Shown one piece after another: positions 50,440 through 58,744 of a stretch of DNA of 64,000 nucleotides (position 1 is its first letter; every line of letters begins with the position of its first letter). The DNA lies in NCBI GenBank assembly GCA_902615915.1, contig CACMQQ010000002.1:62001-126000 (forward strand), given 5' to 3'. Source of the stretch: an uncultured Fidelibacterota bacterium (GTDB lineage: Bacteria; Fidelibacterota; Marinisomatia; Marinisomatales; TCS55). Under the pieces are notes generated by a model. It did no database searches. It worked only from the letters and a program-made list of their open reading frames with translations, and was not told where the DNA came from. Made by a program: the position numbers and the translations under genes.

Positions 50440-51567
50440 CTATGGTATTATAATGGCATGTTCGCCATCTTGGAGCACATAATTCTTTTTTGGATTGACC
50501 GATACATGTATTTTGCTTTGATCATGCAATGGAACACCACCTTCTTTTAATTTTCTTTCGATAAATTCATCAAGCGCTGAGGTGTCGGTCGATAAAATTT
50601 CACCTATTCCTAAATTTTCATCCTCTGCATAAAGACCAATCAAAATAGAGCCATCCTTAGATCTAAAATGATTAAATAGAGTATCAAAGGTTTTCCCTAC
50701 AAATTCGTCAGGAATTTGCTTTCTTTTAAAATGATAGCTTGAACCGCTATTTATTAATTGGTTCGCAATTTGAGGGACTCCAGGATCAATGACATGAGAG
50801 GCTAATAAATGAGTACTCATATCGTCAACTACGACTACTTCATCCGCATTCGCTCTTTTAATATGAGTCAAATTTTCTCTGTTGTGTATATAAGCTATAA
50901 CTCTCAAACTTGAATCCAAATTCTTAATGGTTAAAGTTGCAAAGACTGTCTTTTCGTCATGAGGCTCATTCTCCCCAGCAGCAATATTTGGCAGGATAAC
51001 TACCGTATTAGACATAAGAACATTTGCTTTTTGTAAGATCTCTTCATGTGTGAAATCGCCTGCTACAAAGTGAACATTCATTTTTGGAAATTTATTTTTA
51101 ATCTGTGCAATTTCCTTTTCATCTAGATCATTTACTAAAACAACTTCATTTTCTTTGGTTTGAATGATACGATCGTATATAGATTCCAATACTCTAATCG
51201 CGGATGGATTCCAACCGCAAAGTATTATATGATTTTTCAAATTTAGCTTTTCCAATCCTTTTCCCTCCCTAATATTCTGAACAACAAATATCGAAGATAT
51301 TGAAGCGGTAAGTAAAGACACCAATGAAATACCAATAAACATGATGATTATTGCGAAAAGACGACCCTGGGGTGAAGATGGAGAATAATCTCCATAACCA
51401 ACAGTTGTCATTGTTACAATAGCCCACCAAAATGGGGTATCTCCCTCAGTAATTTCACCCGTTTCAAGAACTTGAATGACCAACCCTCCGATCACCATAG
51501 TAATTAAAATGCCAGCACTAACTTGAAAAAAGCGATTACTAATTAATGTTTTGAGCCACAACCTCAT
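50440..51567 (-). CDS. Two-TM potassium channel with RCK (TrkA-N/TrkA-C) domains
   Basis: 375 residues, MthK-like. A first helix (FFQVSAGILITMVIGGLVIQVL) is followed by the pore helix and selectivity filter TVGYGD at 55-60, and a second helix (LFAIIIMFIGISLVSLLTASIS). A Rossmann RCK domain starts near residue 107 with NHIILCGWNPSAIRVLESI, where GWNPS replaces the usual GxGxxG, so NAD binding is uncertain. A TrkA-C-like domain closes the protein. It should form a tetramer in the inner membrane gated by cytoplasmic ligand. It is divergent from the 51670 gene and followed by a cyclic-nucleotide-binding protein. Confidence 0.9.
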   Translation of the reverse strand: MRLWLKTLISNRFFQVSAGILITMVIGGLVIQVLETGEITEGDTPFWWAIVTMTTVGYGDYSPSSPQGRLFAIIIMFIGISLVSLLTASISSIFVVQNIREGKGLEKLNLKNHIILCGWNPSAIRVLESIYDRIIQTKENEVVLVNDLDEKEIAQIKNKFPKMNVHFVAGDFTHEEILQKANVLMSNTVVILPNIAAGENEPHDEKTVFATLTIKNLDSSLRVIAYIHNRENLTHIKRANADEVVVVDDMSTHLLASHVIDPGVPQIANQLINSGSSYHFKRKQIPDEFVGKTFDTLFNHFRSKDGSILIGLYAEDENLGIGEILSTDTSALDEFIERKLKEGGVPLHDQSKIHVSVNPKKNYVLQDGEHAIIIP

Positions 51568-51655
51568 TTCAAAATTTAGTTATTCTTAGACTCTTTGACT
51601 TTAAAAAAAGGAAAATTTTCAAAAAAAGATTTATTTTCAGCAAACTGTGATTTTT

Positions 51656-51667
51656 TATAATTTTACA
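51656..51667 (+). promoter_or_regulatory. Candidate -10/start-proximal motif before the 51670 gene
   Basis: TATAATTTTACA ends 2 nt before the ATG. ATTTTACA also occurs 4 nt before the lpxH-like start (15587-15594) and 3 nt before an alternative start of the paralogue at 55047 (55069-55076). If TATAAT is a -10 element the transcript would be nearly leaderless. This is inference from a few sites in AT-rich DNA. Confidence 0.35.
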
Positions 51668-51669
51668 TC

Positions 51670-52296
51670 ATGAACATTCTATACAAATTGTTGGTTTTCA
51701 TACTTATCAACGCTTTGGTTTTAGGTCAAATACGAACAGGACCAGCTCCAGTGAAAATTGGATACGTAGGTACTGACATTGCTGGATACGATGATTGGCT
51801 CGCTGGAGAATTAGAACAAAAACTGCTGGAAATCTTTTCAGACCTATCGCAAGAACAATACATTGGCACTCAATATTTTAATAATAAGATTGATGTTAAT
51901 GCATTTTATTCTGACATTAATAATGATTCATTTGCAAAATTATCTGATGAAATTGATGCGGACTATTTTTTTGCAGGAAAAATTGAGAACCCAACAACGA
52001 ACTCTAGCAGAGTTATGATTCAAGGAACATTTTACAAATATAATAAGAAGTCTGACATCATTAGTAAGCATGATATTCTAAGGTATTACGACCAATTTGA
52101 TTTAGAGATTGAAAAAATTAAAGAGTCGCAACTAAATACCATTAAAAATATTAACCAGCCAGCATCACTATTAAAAGCTGGTCTATTTTTTGGAGCAATC
52201 GCCATAATAGGAATTTTATTATTTACTTTTAGTGCAGCAGGAATTAGTGCTGAAGGTGAGGGCAACAGCTCTACTAATCCCCCGACAGACAATTAG
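51670..52296 (+). CDS. Exported protein with C-terminal membrane segment, paralogue of the 55047 gene
   Basis: 208 residues: signal sequence (LLVFILINALVLGQ), a globular alpha/beta domain (VKIGYVGTDIAGYDDWLAGELEQKL, then LSDEIDADYFFAGKIEN and RVMIQGTFYKYNKKS), one hydrophobic segment near 175-198 (AGLFFGAIAIIGILLFTFSAAG), and a short Ser/Thr/Pro/Asn tail. The ADYFFAGKI and IQGTFYKY pattern resembles CsgG/LpoB or TolB-N-like folds, a weak likeness. It shares layout and motifs with the gene at 55047. Its stop overlaps the start of the M28 peptidase gene by one base. Function is unknown. Confidence 0.6.
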   Translation: MNILYKLLVFILINALVLGQIRTGPAPVKIGYVGTDIAGYDDWLAGELEQKLLEIFSDLSQEQYIGTQYFNNKIDVNAFYSDINNDSFAKLSDEIDADYFFAGKIENPTTNSSRVMIQGTFYKYNKKSDIISKHDILRYYDQFDLEIEKIKESQLNTIKNINQPASLLKAGLFFGAIAIIGILLFTFSAAGISAEGEGNSSTNPPTDN

Positions 52297-53675
52297 TGAA
52301 AATTATTTTAAAAAAAATAATATTTTTATTATTGGTATTATTTATTGGATGTGAAAATAGAAATCCAAACAACCTTGGTAAGATTGCTTTATCCTATCAA
52401 CAAGAATCAAAAAAGATCATAGATGCCATATTAAGTGACTCTGTTGGTTTTAATCGTGTTGCTGAGCTTTGTGATACTTTTGGACCTAGATTGAGTGGCA
52501 GCGAGAATTTAGAAAAAGCAATTCTTTGGATCATGCAAGAAATGAAAAAGGATGGTATAGAAAATGTTAGAAGTGAAGAAGTAATGGTTCCTAAATGGGT
52601 TCGCGGCGAAGAATCAGCTAAAATGGTAAAACCATGGTCAAAGAATCTAGCTATGCTTGGTCTCGGTGGAAGCATAGGGACCAAAAGTAATGGCATAACA
52701 GCAAAAGTTATTGAAGTAAGTAATTTTGAAGAATTAGCTAATCGATCAAATGAAGTCAAAGGAAAGATTGTTTTATTTAATGTTCCTTTCGATACATATA
52801 GTAACACAGTTAAATATAGAGTGCGCGGAGCAATTGAAGCATCAAAACACGGCGCTGTTGCTAGTCTAGTTCGCTCTGTTGGAACATTTTCAATGAATAC
52901 TCCTCATACTGGAAATAGCTCTTACGAGGATGGAGTAAAAAAGATACCTCACGCGGCGATCACAATTGAAGATGCTGCAATGATTGGAAGAATGCTAGAA
53001 AATGGACAAGATGTTGAAGTCAATCTAAAAATGGAAGCACAAAACTATCCTGATGTTTTATCGCACAACGTTGTAGGAGAAATTATTGGAAGCGAATTTC
53101 CAGATCAGGTGATCGTGATTGGTGGCCACATTGATTCATGGGATGTAGGTCAAGGTGCCATGGATGATGCTGGCGGTTGTGTAGCCGCATGGAACGTATT
53201 AAGAATCCTAAAAGAATTAAACATAAGACCAAAAAGGACTATCCGATTAGTTTTGTGGACCAATGAAGAAAATGGACTGAGAGGTGCAAATGCTTACAGA
53301 AACAAATATTTAGATAAATTAAAGGATCACATTCTAGCTATAGAATCTGATGCCGGTATTTTTAAGCCAAGCGGTTTTGGATTTACAGGGCCTGATGAAT
53401 CTTTAAACATATTGCAAGACATCGGCACGCTTTTAAAACCAATTCAATCAGGAGTTATTACTAAAGGTGGAGGTGGTGCAGATATCGGACCAATTATGGC
53501 TGAAGGTGTTCCAGGCATGGGCTTAACTGTAGAGTCAAAAAAATATTTTTGGTACCATCATACTGCTGCCGATACATGGGATAAATTAAATATTCAAGAA
53601 TTTAATCAGTGCGTTGCTACAATGGCAGTAATGTCCTTCGTAGTGGCAGATATGGATATCAGACTACCTAAATAA
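52296..53675 (+). CDS. M28-family zinc aminopeptidase/carboxypeptidase lipoprotein
   Basis: 459 residues. The N-terminus is a lipoprotein signal ending at FIGC (Cys19). A PA-type insert lies around residues 130-230. The M28 catalytic core has the zinc ligands in GGHIDSWDVGQGAMDDAGG, the Glu-Glu pair in LWTNEENGLRGA, and later IESDAG and the YHHTAADTWDKL histidine. The layout is closest to plasma glutamate carboxypeptidase (carboxypeptidase Q). It starts with GTG overlapping the upstream stop, so it is coupled to the 51670 gene. It likely degrades peptides in the periplasm or at the surface. Confidence 0.88.
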   Translation: MKIILKKIIFLLLVLFIGCENRNPNNLGKIALSYQQESKKIIDAILSDSVGFNRVAELCDTFGPRLSGSENLEKAILWIMQEMKKDGIENVRSEEVMVPKWVRGEESAKMVKPWSKNLAMLGLGGSIGTKSNGITAKVIEVSNFEELANRSNEVKGKIVLFNVPFDTYSNTVKYRVRGAIEASKHGAVASLVRSVGTFSMNTPHTGNSSYEDGVKKIPHAAITIEDAAMIGRMLENGQDVEVNLKMEAQNYPDVLSHNVVGEIIGSEFPDQVIVIGGHIDSWDVGQGAMDDAGGCVAAWNVLRILKELNIRPKRTIRLVLWTNEENGLRGANAYRNKYLDKLKDHILAIESDAGIFKPSGFGFTGPDESLNILQDIGTLLKPIQSGVITKGGGGADIGPIMAEGVPGMGLTVESKKYFWYHHTAADTWDKLNIQEFNQCVATMAVMSFVVADMDIRLPK

Positions 53676-53688
53676 TTCTTATTTAAAG

Positions 53689-54987
53689 TTACCCAACGCC
53701 ATTTTTAATTATTTCTTCCATTGCATCTGAAAACCTATCTATTTCTTCGATGGTAGTGTAGACATGAGGAGTTACTCTACAGCCTTCAAACTCATCATTT
53801 TTAATCGCAACGACGAAAATGCGATATTTATCCCATAAATGCTTTGCGACATCAGAAGTGTCAATGCCTTTGATTTGAACAGTGGCAATGGCGCATCCCA
53901 GGCCTAGCTTCAAACTAGTATGAAGTTTGATTCTTTTATTTTTTATTAGTCTTTTGGCCCATCTATCTCGCAAATATATCAATCTAGCTTCTTTATTTTT
54001 GCTTCCTATGCCTTGATGAAATGTTAGGGCATCTCCGATAGCTAAATAATTGGCTGCTGGGTGCGTACCAATCTCTTCAAACTTTCGAATATCCTCAGAA
54101 TTACATTTACCAGGAGCTTGCAATGGCCATAAGTCTTTTATTTTTTCTTTACGGACATAGAGAAGTCCGGTTCCATGAGGAGCGCACAACCATTTATGCA
54201 AACTTGAGGCATAATAATCACATTCGAGGTCATCTATATTAAAATCAAAATGAGCAAATGAGTGAGCTCCATCAACAATAACGGGTATATCATATTTTCT
54301 AGCCATATTGACTACTTTTTTAACAGGAAGAATTTGTCCAGTCAAATTTATCATATGACACATAAGGATTAATTTTGTTTTTTTTGAAATGTTTTTTTCA
54401 AAGAGATCGACTATTTCATTTTCATTTTCTGCAGGAGTTGGAATTTTAAATTGTTTCATAACAATACCATCACGGCATTCTCTTTGTTTAAAAGTATTTA
54501 TCATCCTTCCATAATCTTGTGTAGTAGTTAAGACCTCATTCCCCGAATTCAAGTCAAATCCATTTTGGCATATCTGTAGACTTTCTGACGCATTGCGAGT
54601 CAATGCAATTTCCTCCGGGCTACATCTGAAAAATCTGGCAAGCCTTCTTCTCACAGGCTCTCTTTGAGGTTCTAAAATTCTCCACATTGAGTAAGCAGGT
54701 GAAGTATTTGAAAAATCTAAATGCCTTTTCATTGCATTTTGAACAACTGATGGAGAAGGGCTAACTCCTCCATTGTTTAAATTGACCATACCACGATCAG
54801 CGGTATAGCCTTGTTGGATCTCTCTCCAAAAGCTCTCGTCCCTAGCAACTTGATGCGGTTTTTTATCATTTAAATTCATTTTTTTGAGGACTTTGGCAGA
54901 CAATGAAGGATTTAGTGCTGCAATAGAGGTTAGCGCTATAGGCTTTGTTATCGATTCTAAAAATGCTCTGCGATCTAAATTTTTCAT
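53689..54987 (-). CDS. Tat-exported class V aminotransferase-like PLP enzyme
   Basis: 432 residues. The N-terminus LDRRAFLESITKPIALTSIAALNPSLSA is a twin-arginine signal, so the folded, cofactor-loaded enzyme is probably exported. The body is a class V fold-type I PLP enzyme of the isopenicillin-N-epimerase/cysteine-desulfurase type. Evidence is NLNNGGVSPSP, the cofactor Asp in VIVDGAHSFAHF and the Schiff-base lysine in YYASSLHKWLCAPHGTG. Substrate is unknown. A GGAGG site precedes the ATG. It is convergent with the M28 gene (13-nt gap) and divergent from the 55047 gene. Confidence 0.85.
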   Translation of the reverse strand: MKNLDRRAFLESITKPIALTSIAALNPSLSAKVLKKMNLNDKKPHQVARDESFWREIQQGYTADRGMVNLNNGGVSPSPSVVQNAMKRHLDFSNTSPAYSMWRILEPQREPVRRRLARFFRCSPEEIALTRNASESLQICQNGFDLNSGNEVLTTTQDYGRMINTFKQRECRDGIVMKQFKIPTPAENENEIVDLFEKNISKKTKLILMCHMINLTGQILPVKKVVNMARKYDIPVIVDGAHSFAHFDFNIDDLECDYYASSLHKWLCAPHGTGLLYVRKEKIKDLWPLQAPGKCNSEDIRKFEEIGTHPAANYLAIGDALTFHQGIGSKNKEARLIYLRDRWAKRLIKNKRIKLHTSLKLGLGCAIATVQIKGIDTSDVAKHLWDKYRIFVVAIKNDEFEGCRVTPHVYTTIEEIDRFSDAMEEIIKNGVG

Positions 54988-55046
54988 ATTCCCTCCAAAC
55001 TAAATATCATTTGTTTTGTGAATTGACACTTTCATAATTTGATACC

Positions 55047-55727
55047 ATGTATATTAATATAAGAACTTATTTTACAAAAATGCTCATATTTCTCTTGTCT
55101 GCATCCTTAATTATGCAAAACAGTATAATCTTTGCTCAAAAAACAAAACCAAATACAAAACTAGTTAATGTGGGGTATGTAGGCGAGAGCCTAATAAACA
55201 TCAATGAAAAGAATCAATCTTATTTAAGTCAAAAACTTCTTGGGGCATTGAATCAAAACTATTATGAATTTTATGATTCTCAAACAATTGGTAAAAAAAC
55301 AAAACTAACTCCAATTTCTTTTAATAGTAACGAAGATGAACTGAAAATCATCCTTAATGAAATAGCAATTAACGCCGATCTAGATTACGTTTTTGTTTCA
55401 GTTTTTGAAAATATTGCACCTCAAAACGAAAGAGCAATGCTTAAAGGAACAGTTTTTCGTTACAACCTATCTTCAAATGATATTTTTAATTATGAGATTC
55501 TTTCATACCTTGAAGATCTTGACATGCATATGAAGAATGTTAAAAATAGACTGGTTGACAACATTCCAAGAAGTGTATATGGAATGAAAAAAAATAGAAA
55601 CTTTCTTTTACTTGGAGTTTTGCTAGTTTTAGGTGTAGCTCTCAATCAATCGTTTGAAAATCTCGGTAAATACCTAAACCCTGGAAGCTCTGGCGGATCA
55701 AGTACAGACCCTGGTGGTACAAATTAA
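55047..55727 (+). CDS. Exported protein with C-terminal membrane segment, paralogue of the 51670 gene
   Basis: 226 residues with the same layout as the 51670 product: hydrophobic export signal, VNVGYVGESLININEKNQSYLSQKLL, INADLDYVFVSVFEN, RAMLKGTVFRYNLSSND, a hydrophobic segment near 188-203 (NFLLLGVLLVLGVALNQ) and a Gly/Ser/Thr/Pro tail. Identity is low but the motifs are in order, so this is an old duplication. The ATG at 55047 gives a charged n-region. A second in-frame ATG at 55080 is possible and is preceded by ATTTTACA. Function is unknown; it lies one base from the convergent methyltransferase gene. Confidence 0.6.
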   Translation: MYINIRTYFTKMLIFLLSASLIMQNSIIFAQKTKPNTKLVNVGYVGESLININEKNQSYLSQKLLGALNQNYYEFYDSQTIGKKTKLTPISFNSNEDELKIILNEIAINADLDYVFVSVFENIAPQNERAMLKGTVFRYNLSSNDIFNYEILSYLEDLDMHMKNVKNRLVDNIPRSVYGMKKNRNFLLLGVLLVLGVALNQSFENLGKYLNPGSSGGSSTDPGGTN

Positions 55728-55728
55728 T

Positions 55729-57144
55729 TTATTCTTTATTGAATAAAGCCACTGTTTCAATATGAGGGGTATGAGGAAACATATCTACAACGCTTATATT
55801 CTTTAAATGATAACCACTTTTAACTAATATTTTAGAATCTCTTGCCTGCGTGGTTGGGTTGCAAGATACGTATATTAACGAATCTGGTTTCATTCTAGGA
55901 ATGAAACTGACCATATCCTTGTGCATTCCTGCTCGCGGAGGGTCAACAATAATTATGTTTGGCTTTGGTAGTTCTCTTGGTAATTGTCCACTTTTAAAAT
56001 AAGTATCCAGATTAGCTTTCAAAAAAGTTATATTTTTTACATTGTTTTTAGTAGCATTGATTTGGGCATTTTCAAGGGATGACCTAATTATCTCAAAACC
56101 ATAAACATGCTTTGCGGTTTGAGATAAGGATAAACCTATCGTGCCTGTGCCGCAATAAAGGTCATAGATAACTTCATTTCCTTTAAGATTACATAGCTTT
56201 TTCACCTCATCATAAAGCTTCTCGCCTTGCAATGTATTAGTTTGAAAAAATGAGTTTGCAGAAATGTCAAACGTTAAACCATTCATTTTTTCCTCTATAG
56301 TTCTTTTGCCGTGTAAAAGGATTTCATATTCGCCGTAAGAAACATCAGCCTTTTTAGTATTGATGTTGTTGATTATTGTTGTTACCTCTGGTATATCATT
56401 TTTTAATATTTTTACAATTGGCTCTAACTTTTCAATATCTTCATAAGCTGTAACAATATTCACCATTATTTGATTTGTATTAAATCCATATCTTATCATT
56501 AAATGTCTTAAAAATCCTATATGGGTTCTTGGGTTGTAAGGTTTAAGGTTTGTATTCTCTTTGCATTTTTTCTTTACAGCTTCAAGTATTTTATTACCAA
56601 TTTTAGGTTGAATGTGACATTTATCAATATCAAGTATTTTATCAAAGCGGCGAGGGATATGAAGACCCAGGGCAAACGATTTATCAACACCTTCGGGCTC
56701 ACTTTCTAACACCCAGCGATTCGATGAAAAAGAAAATTCCATTTTATTTCTGTAATAGTATTTCTTTTTTGCCTTTATAATATTGCCAATCTTAGCATTA
56801 TTTATATCGCCTAGTCTTATAAATGCATCATTTACTTGATTAATTTTTTGTTTAATTTGTTCATCATATGCTAGATTTTGCAGTTTGCTGCAAATGAAAA
56901 AATGATCGCATTTTTCTTTTATTTTTTTTGGAGATTCTTTGAGTACATCAACAATATATGCTTCTGAATATCCTCTTTTTTTTTTATAAATATGACCAAG
57001 CACTGTCTGTCCAGGGAGGCCCCCTTTCACAAAAACTACAAAATCATCTAATTTTGCTAATCCAAGACCTCCATATGCTAATGATTCTATCTCTAATTCT
57101 AGCTCTTGGCCTTTTCTTGTTGGATTTTCTTGTTTTGTGATCAC
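55729..57144 (-). CDS. RNA 5-methyluridine methyltransferase (TrmA/RlmD/RlmCD family)
   Basis: SAM-dependent m5U methylation of 23S rRNA or tRNA. 471 residues: a TRAM domain (LELEIESLAYGGLGLAKLDDFVVFVKGGLPGQTV), a methyltransferase core with IYDLYCGTGTIGLSL, IVDPPRAGMH and the catalytic cysteine in YVSCNPTT. The Fe-S region keeps Cys79, Cys85 and Cys176, but the usual CGGC is shortened to CSK, so one cluster ligand is missing. Start is GTG overlapping the glmM stop. Whether it acts as RlmD or TrmA cannot be decided. Confidence 0.88.
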   Translation of the reverse strand: MITKQENPTRKGQELELEIESLAYGGLGLAKLDDFVVFVKGGLPGQTVLGHIYKKKRGYSEAYIVDVLKESPKKIKEKCDHFFICSKLQNLAYDEQIKQKINQVNDAFIRLGDINNAKIGNIIKAKKKYYYRNKMEFSFSSNRWVLESEPEGVDKSFALGLHIPRRFDKILDIDKCHIQPKIGNKILEAVKKKCKENTNLKPYNPRTHIGFLRHLMIRYGFNTNQIMVNIVTAYEDIEKLEPIVKILKNDIPEVTTIINNINTKKADVSYGEYEILLHGKRTIEEKMNGLTFDISANSFFQTNTLQGEKLYDEVKKLCNLKGNEVIYDLYCGTGTIGLSLSQTAKHVYGFEIIRSSLENAQINATKNNVKNITFLKANLDTYFKSGQLPRELPKPNIIIVDPPRAGMHKDMVSFIPRMKPDSLIYVSCNPTTQARDSKILVKSGYHLKNISVVDMFPHTPHIETVALFNKE

Positions 57145-58478
57145 AGAATAAATTTTAGATTTTGAATTATTTCTAAAGCTATTTCTTTTGATATAGCTTC
57201 TGCATAGATTCTAATAATTGGTTCGGTGTTTGATTTTCTAATATGTAGCCACTTATCGCTCCAAATAAATTTAATACCATCAGTCTCATCAACAATTGAA
57301 TCCTTGTAAAGATTTTTTACTTTTTCCTCAAAAACTTTTATGTTGATATTTTTTATATTAATCTTATCCTTAACAATAACATATTGAGGAAGAGCTTTAT
57401 GAGCTTCACTTAATGTAGTCTTTTGATGAGATAGATAAGATAAGATTAAAGCTGCTCCAACTAAGGCATCTCGACCAAGATGCGCATCCTTTAAAATCAC
57501 ACCTCCATTGCCTTCGCCTCCAAAGCTTGAATTGCATTCTACCATTTTGTTTACAACATTGATTTCTCCAACAGCTGATCTTAAAACAGTTGAATTATAT
57601 TTATCTGCTAATTTGTCCAAAGCAATAGAGCTTGATAAGTTAGTGACTAAAACTTCACTATTTTCTTTTTGTGAAAGATATCCAGCAGCTGCTAAGACTA
57701 ATGTGTATTCTTCTCCTAACGGCTTCCCGTTTTCATCAATAATTGCTAATCTATCTGAGTCAGGATCAACGGCAAATCCTATATCACAATTTTCTCTTAT
57801 TACTAGATCTGAAAGATCACTTAAATTTTCAGGCAAAGGTTCTGCTCCTCTTTTAAATATTCCGTTTGGATCGCAATAAATTTTTACTATATCGCAACCT
57901 AGATTTTCTAAAAGAAGAGGGATTGCTTCCGATCCAGCGCCATTAACAGCATCAATAGCAATTTTAAAACCTTTAGCTCTAATTGATTTTAAATCTACGC
58001 AAGGCAGTTCCATTATCTTAAGAACATGTTTCAAATTAGCATTTTTATCAGAAAGATACATTCCAGGAGTTTCAGCGGGATGTATTTGCTTATTTTGATC
58101 AACAATTTTGAATAATTCTGCGCACTGCGCTGAATCAAAAAATGTTCCTTTAGCATTTACAAATTTCATTCCATTCCACTCAGTAGGATTGTGGCTTGCA
58201 GTAATGATTACACCGCCTACTGCTTCAGTTTTTTCTACCATAAATTGTATAGTTGGAGTCGGAACAATATCACAAACAATAACATCTCTACCTAGTAAAA
58301 TGAGTTCGCTATAAAATATATGTAAAAAGTTTTCCCCAGATGGTCTAGAATCTCTTCCGCAGTAGATAATTCCATCTGGAAGGATGGAATGAAAGGCCTG
58401 TGCATAAGATTTAATAATTGAATCATTTAGGTGATTTGGAGTAATTCCGCGAACACCAGATATGCTTCTAATTAACAT
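57141..58478 (-). CDS. glmM: Phosphohexomutase, probable phosphoglucosamine mutase
   Basis: Alpha-D-phosphohexomutase of 445 residues. The substrate-start loop is SGVRGITPNHL, the phosphoserine loop ITASHNPTEWNGMKF, the metal-binding DPDSDRLAIID, the sugar-binding loop GGEGNGGVI and the phosphate loop KSNTEPIIRIYAEA. GEGNGG (GEGSGH-like in GlmM) and the short size fit phosphoglucosamine mutase or bifunctional PMM/PGM. I favour GlmM, needed for peptidoglycan and LPS precursors. It is coupled to the methyltransferase gene by stop/start overlap. Confidence 0.8.
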   Translation of the reverse strand: MLIRSISGVRGITPNHLNDSIIKSYAQAFHSILPDGIIYCGRDSRPSGENFLHIFYSELILLGRDVIVCDIVPTPTIQFMVEKTEAVGGVIITASHNPTEWNGMKFVNAKGTFFDSAQCAELFKIVDQNKQIHPAETPGMYLSDKNANLKHVLKIMELPCVDLKSIRAKGFKIAIDAVNGAGSEAIPLLLENLGCDIVKIYCDPNGIFKRGAEPLPENLSDLSDLVIRENCDIGFAVDPDSDRLAIIDENGKPLGEEYTLVLAAAGYLSQKENSEVLVTNLSSSIALDKLADKYNSTVLRSAVGEINVVNKMVECNSSFGGEGNGGVILKDAHLGRDALVGAALILSYLSHQKTTLSEAHKALPQYVIVKDKINIKNINIKVFEEKVKNLYKDSIVDETDGIKFIWSDKWLHIRKSNTEPIIRIYAEAISKEIALEIIQNLKFIL

Positions 58479-58490
58479 TGATATTAGTAG

Positions 58491-58506
58491 CTCGATTTGA
58501 ATCGAG
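58491..58506 (-). repeat. Small perfect hairpin between rpsU and glmM
   Basis: CTCGAT and ATCGAG enclose a 4-nt loop, 13-28 nt upstream of the glmM ATG and about 30 nt after the rpsU stop. No U-tract follows, so it is not a standard intrinsic terminator. It could be an RNA-processing or pause hairpin in the rpsU-glmM message. Confidence 0.35.
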
Positions 58507-58535
58507 ACTATTTATAGAAATAATTGAGATAAAGT

Positions 58536-58727
58536 TTAATTAAATTTTGCGAAACGCAATCGTCGGCGAACAGCTTTCTTTTTTGCCGCTCTTTGCTCGT
58601 CGCTTGGCTTTATGAAAAAAGATTTTCTTTTTACTTCACGTAAAACACCGGCTCTTTCCCACTTCTTTTTAAATCTTCTTAAAGCTCTTTCTAGTTGTTC
58701 ACCGTTTCTAACTGTTACTTCTACCAT
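58536..58727 (-). CDS. rpsU: Ribosomal protein bS21
   Basis: 63-residue small-subunit protein needed for initiation. VEVTVRNGEQLERALRRFKKKWERAGVLREVKRKSFFIKPSDEQR-type sequence and a basic C-terminus (KKAVRRRLRF) are diagnostic. The ATG at 58727 is preferred over the adjacent TTG at 58730 because AGGAG lies 7 nt upstream of it. It follows the primary sigma gene by about 17 nt, an rpsU-rpoD association also known in other phyla although the order differs from E. coli. Confidence 0.96.
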   Translation of the reverse strand: MVEVTVRNGEQLERALRRFKKKWERAGVLREVKRKSFFIKPSDEQRAAKKKAVRRRLRFAKFN

Positions 58728-58744
58728 CAATTCACTCCTGTAAA

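Noticed and set aside
55728-55747. Terminator between the 55047 gene and the m5U methyltransferase gene
   Set aside because: TTTATTC/GAATAAA can pair, but it has no G/C content to speak of and no U-tract on either strand.
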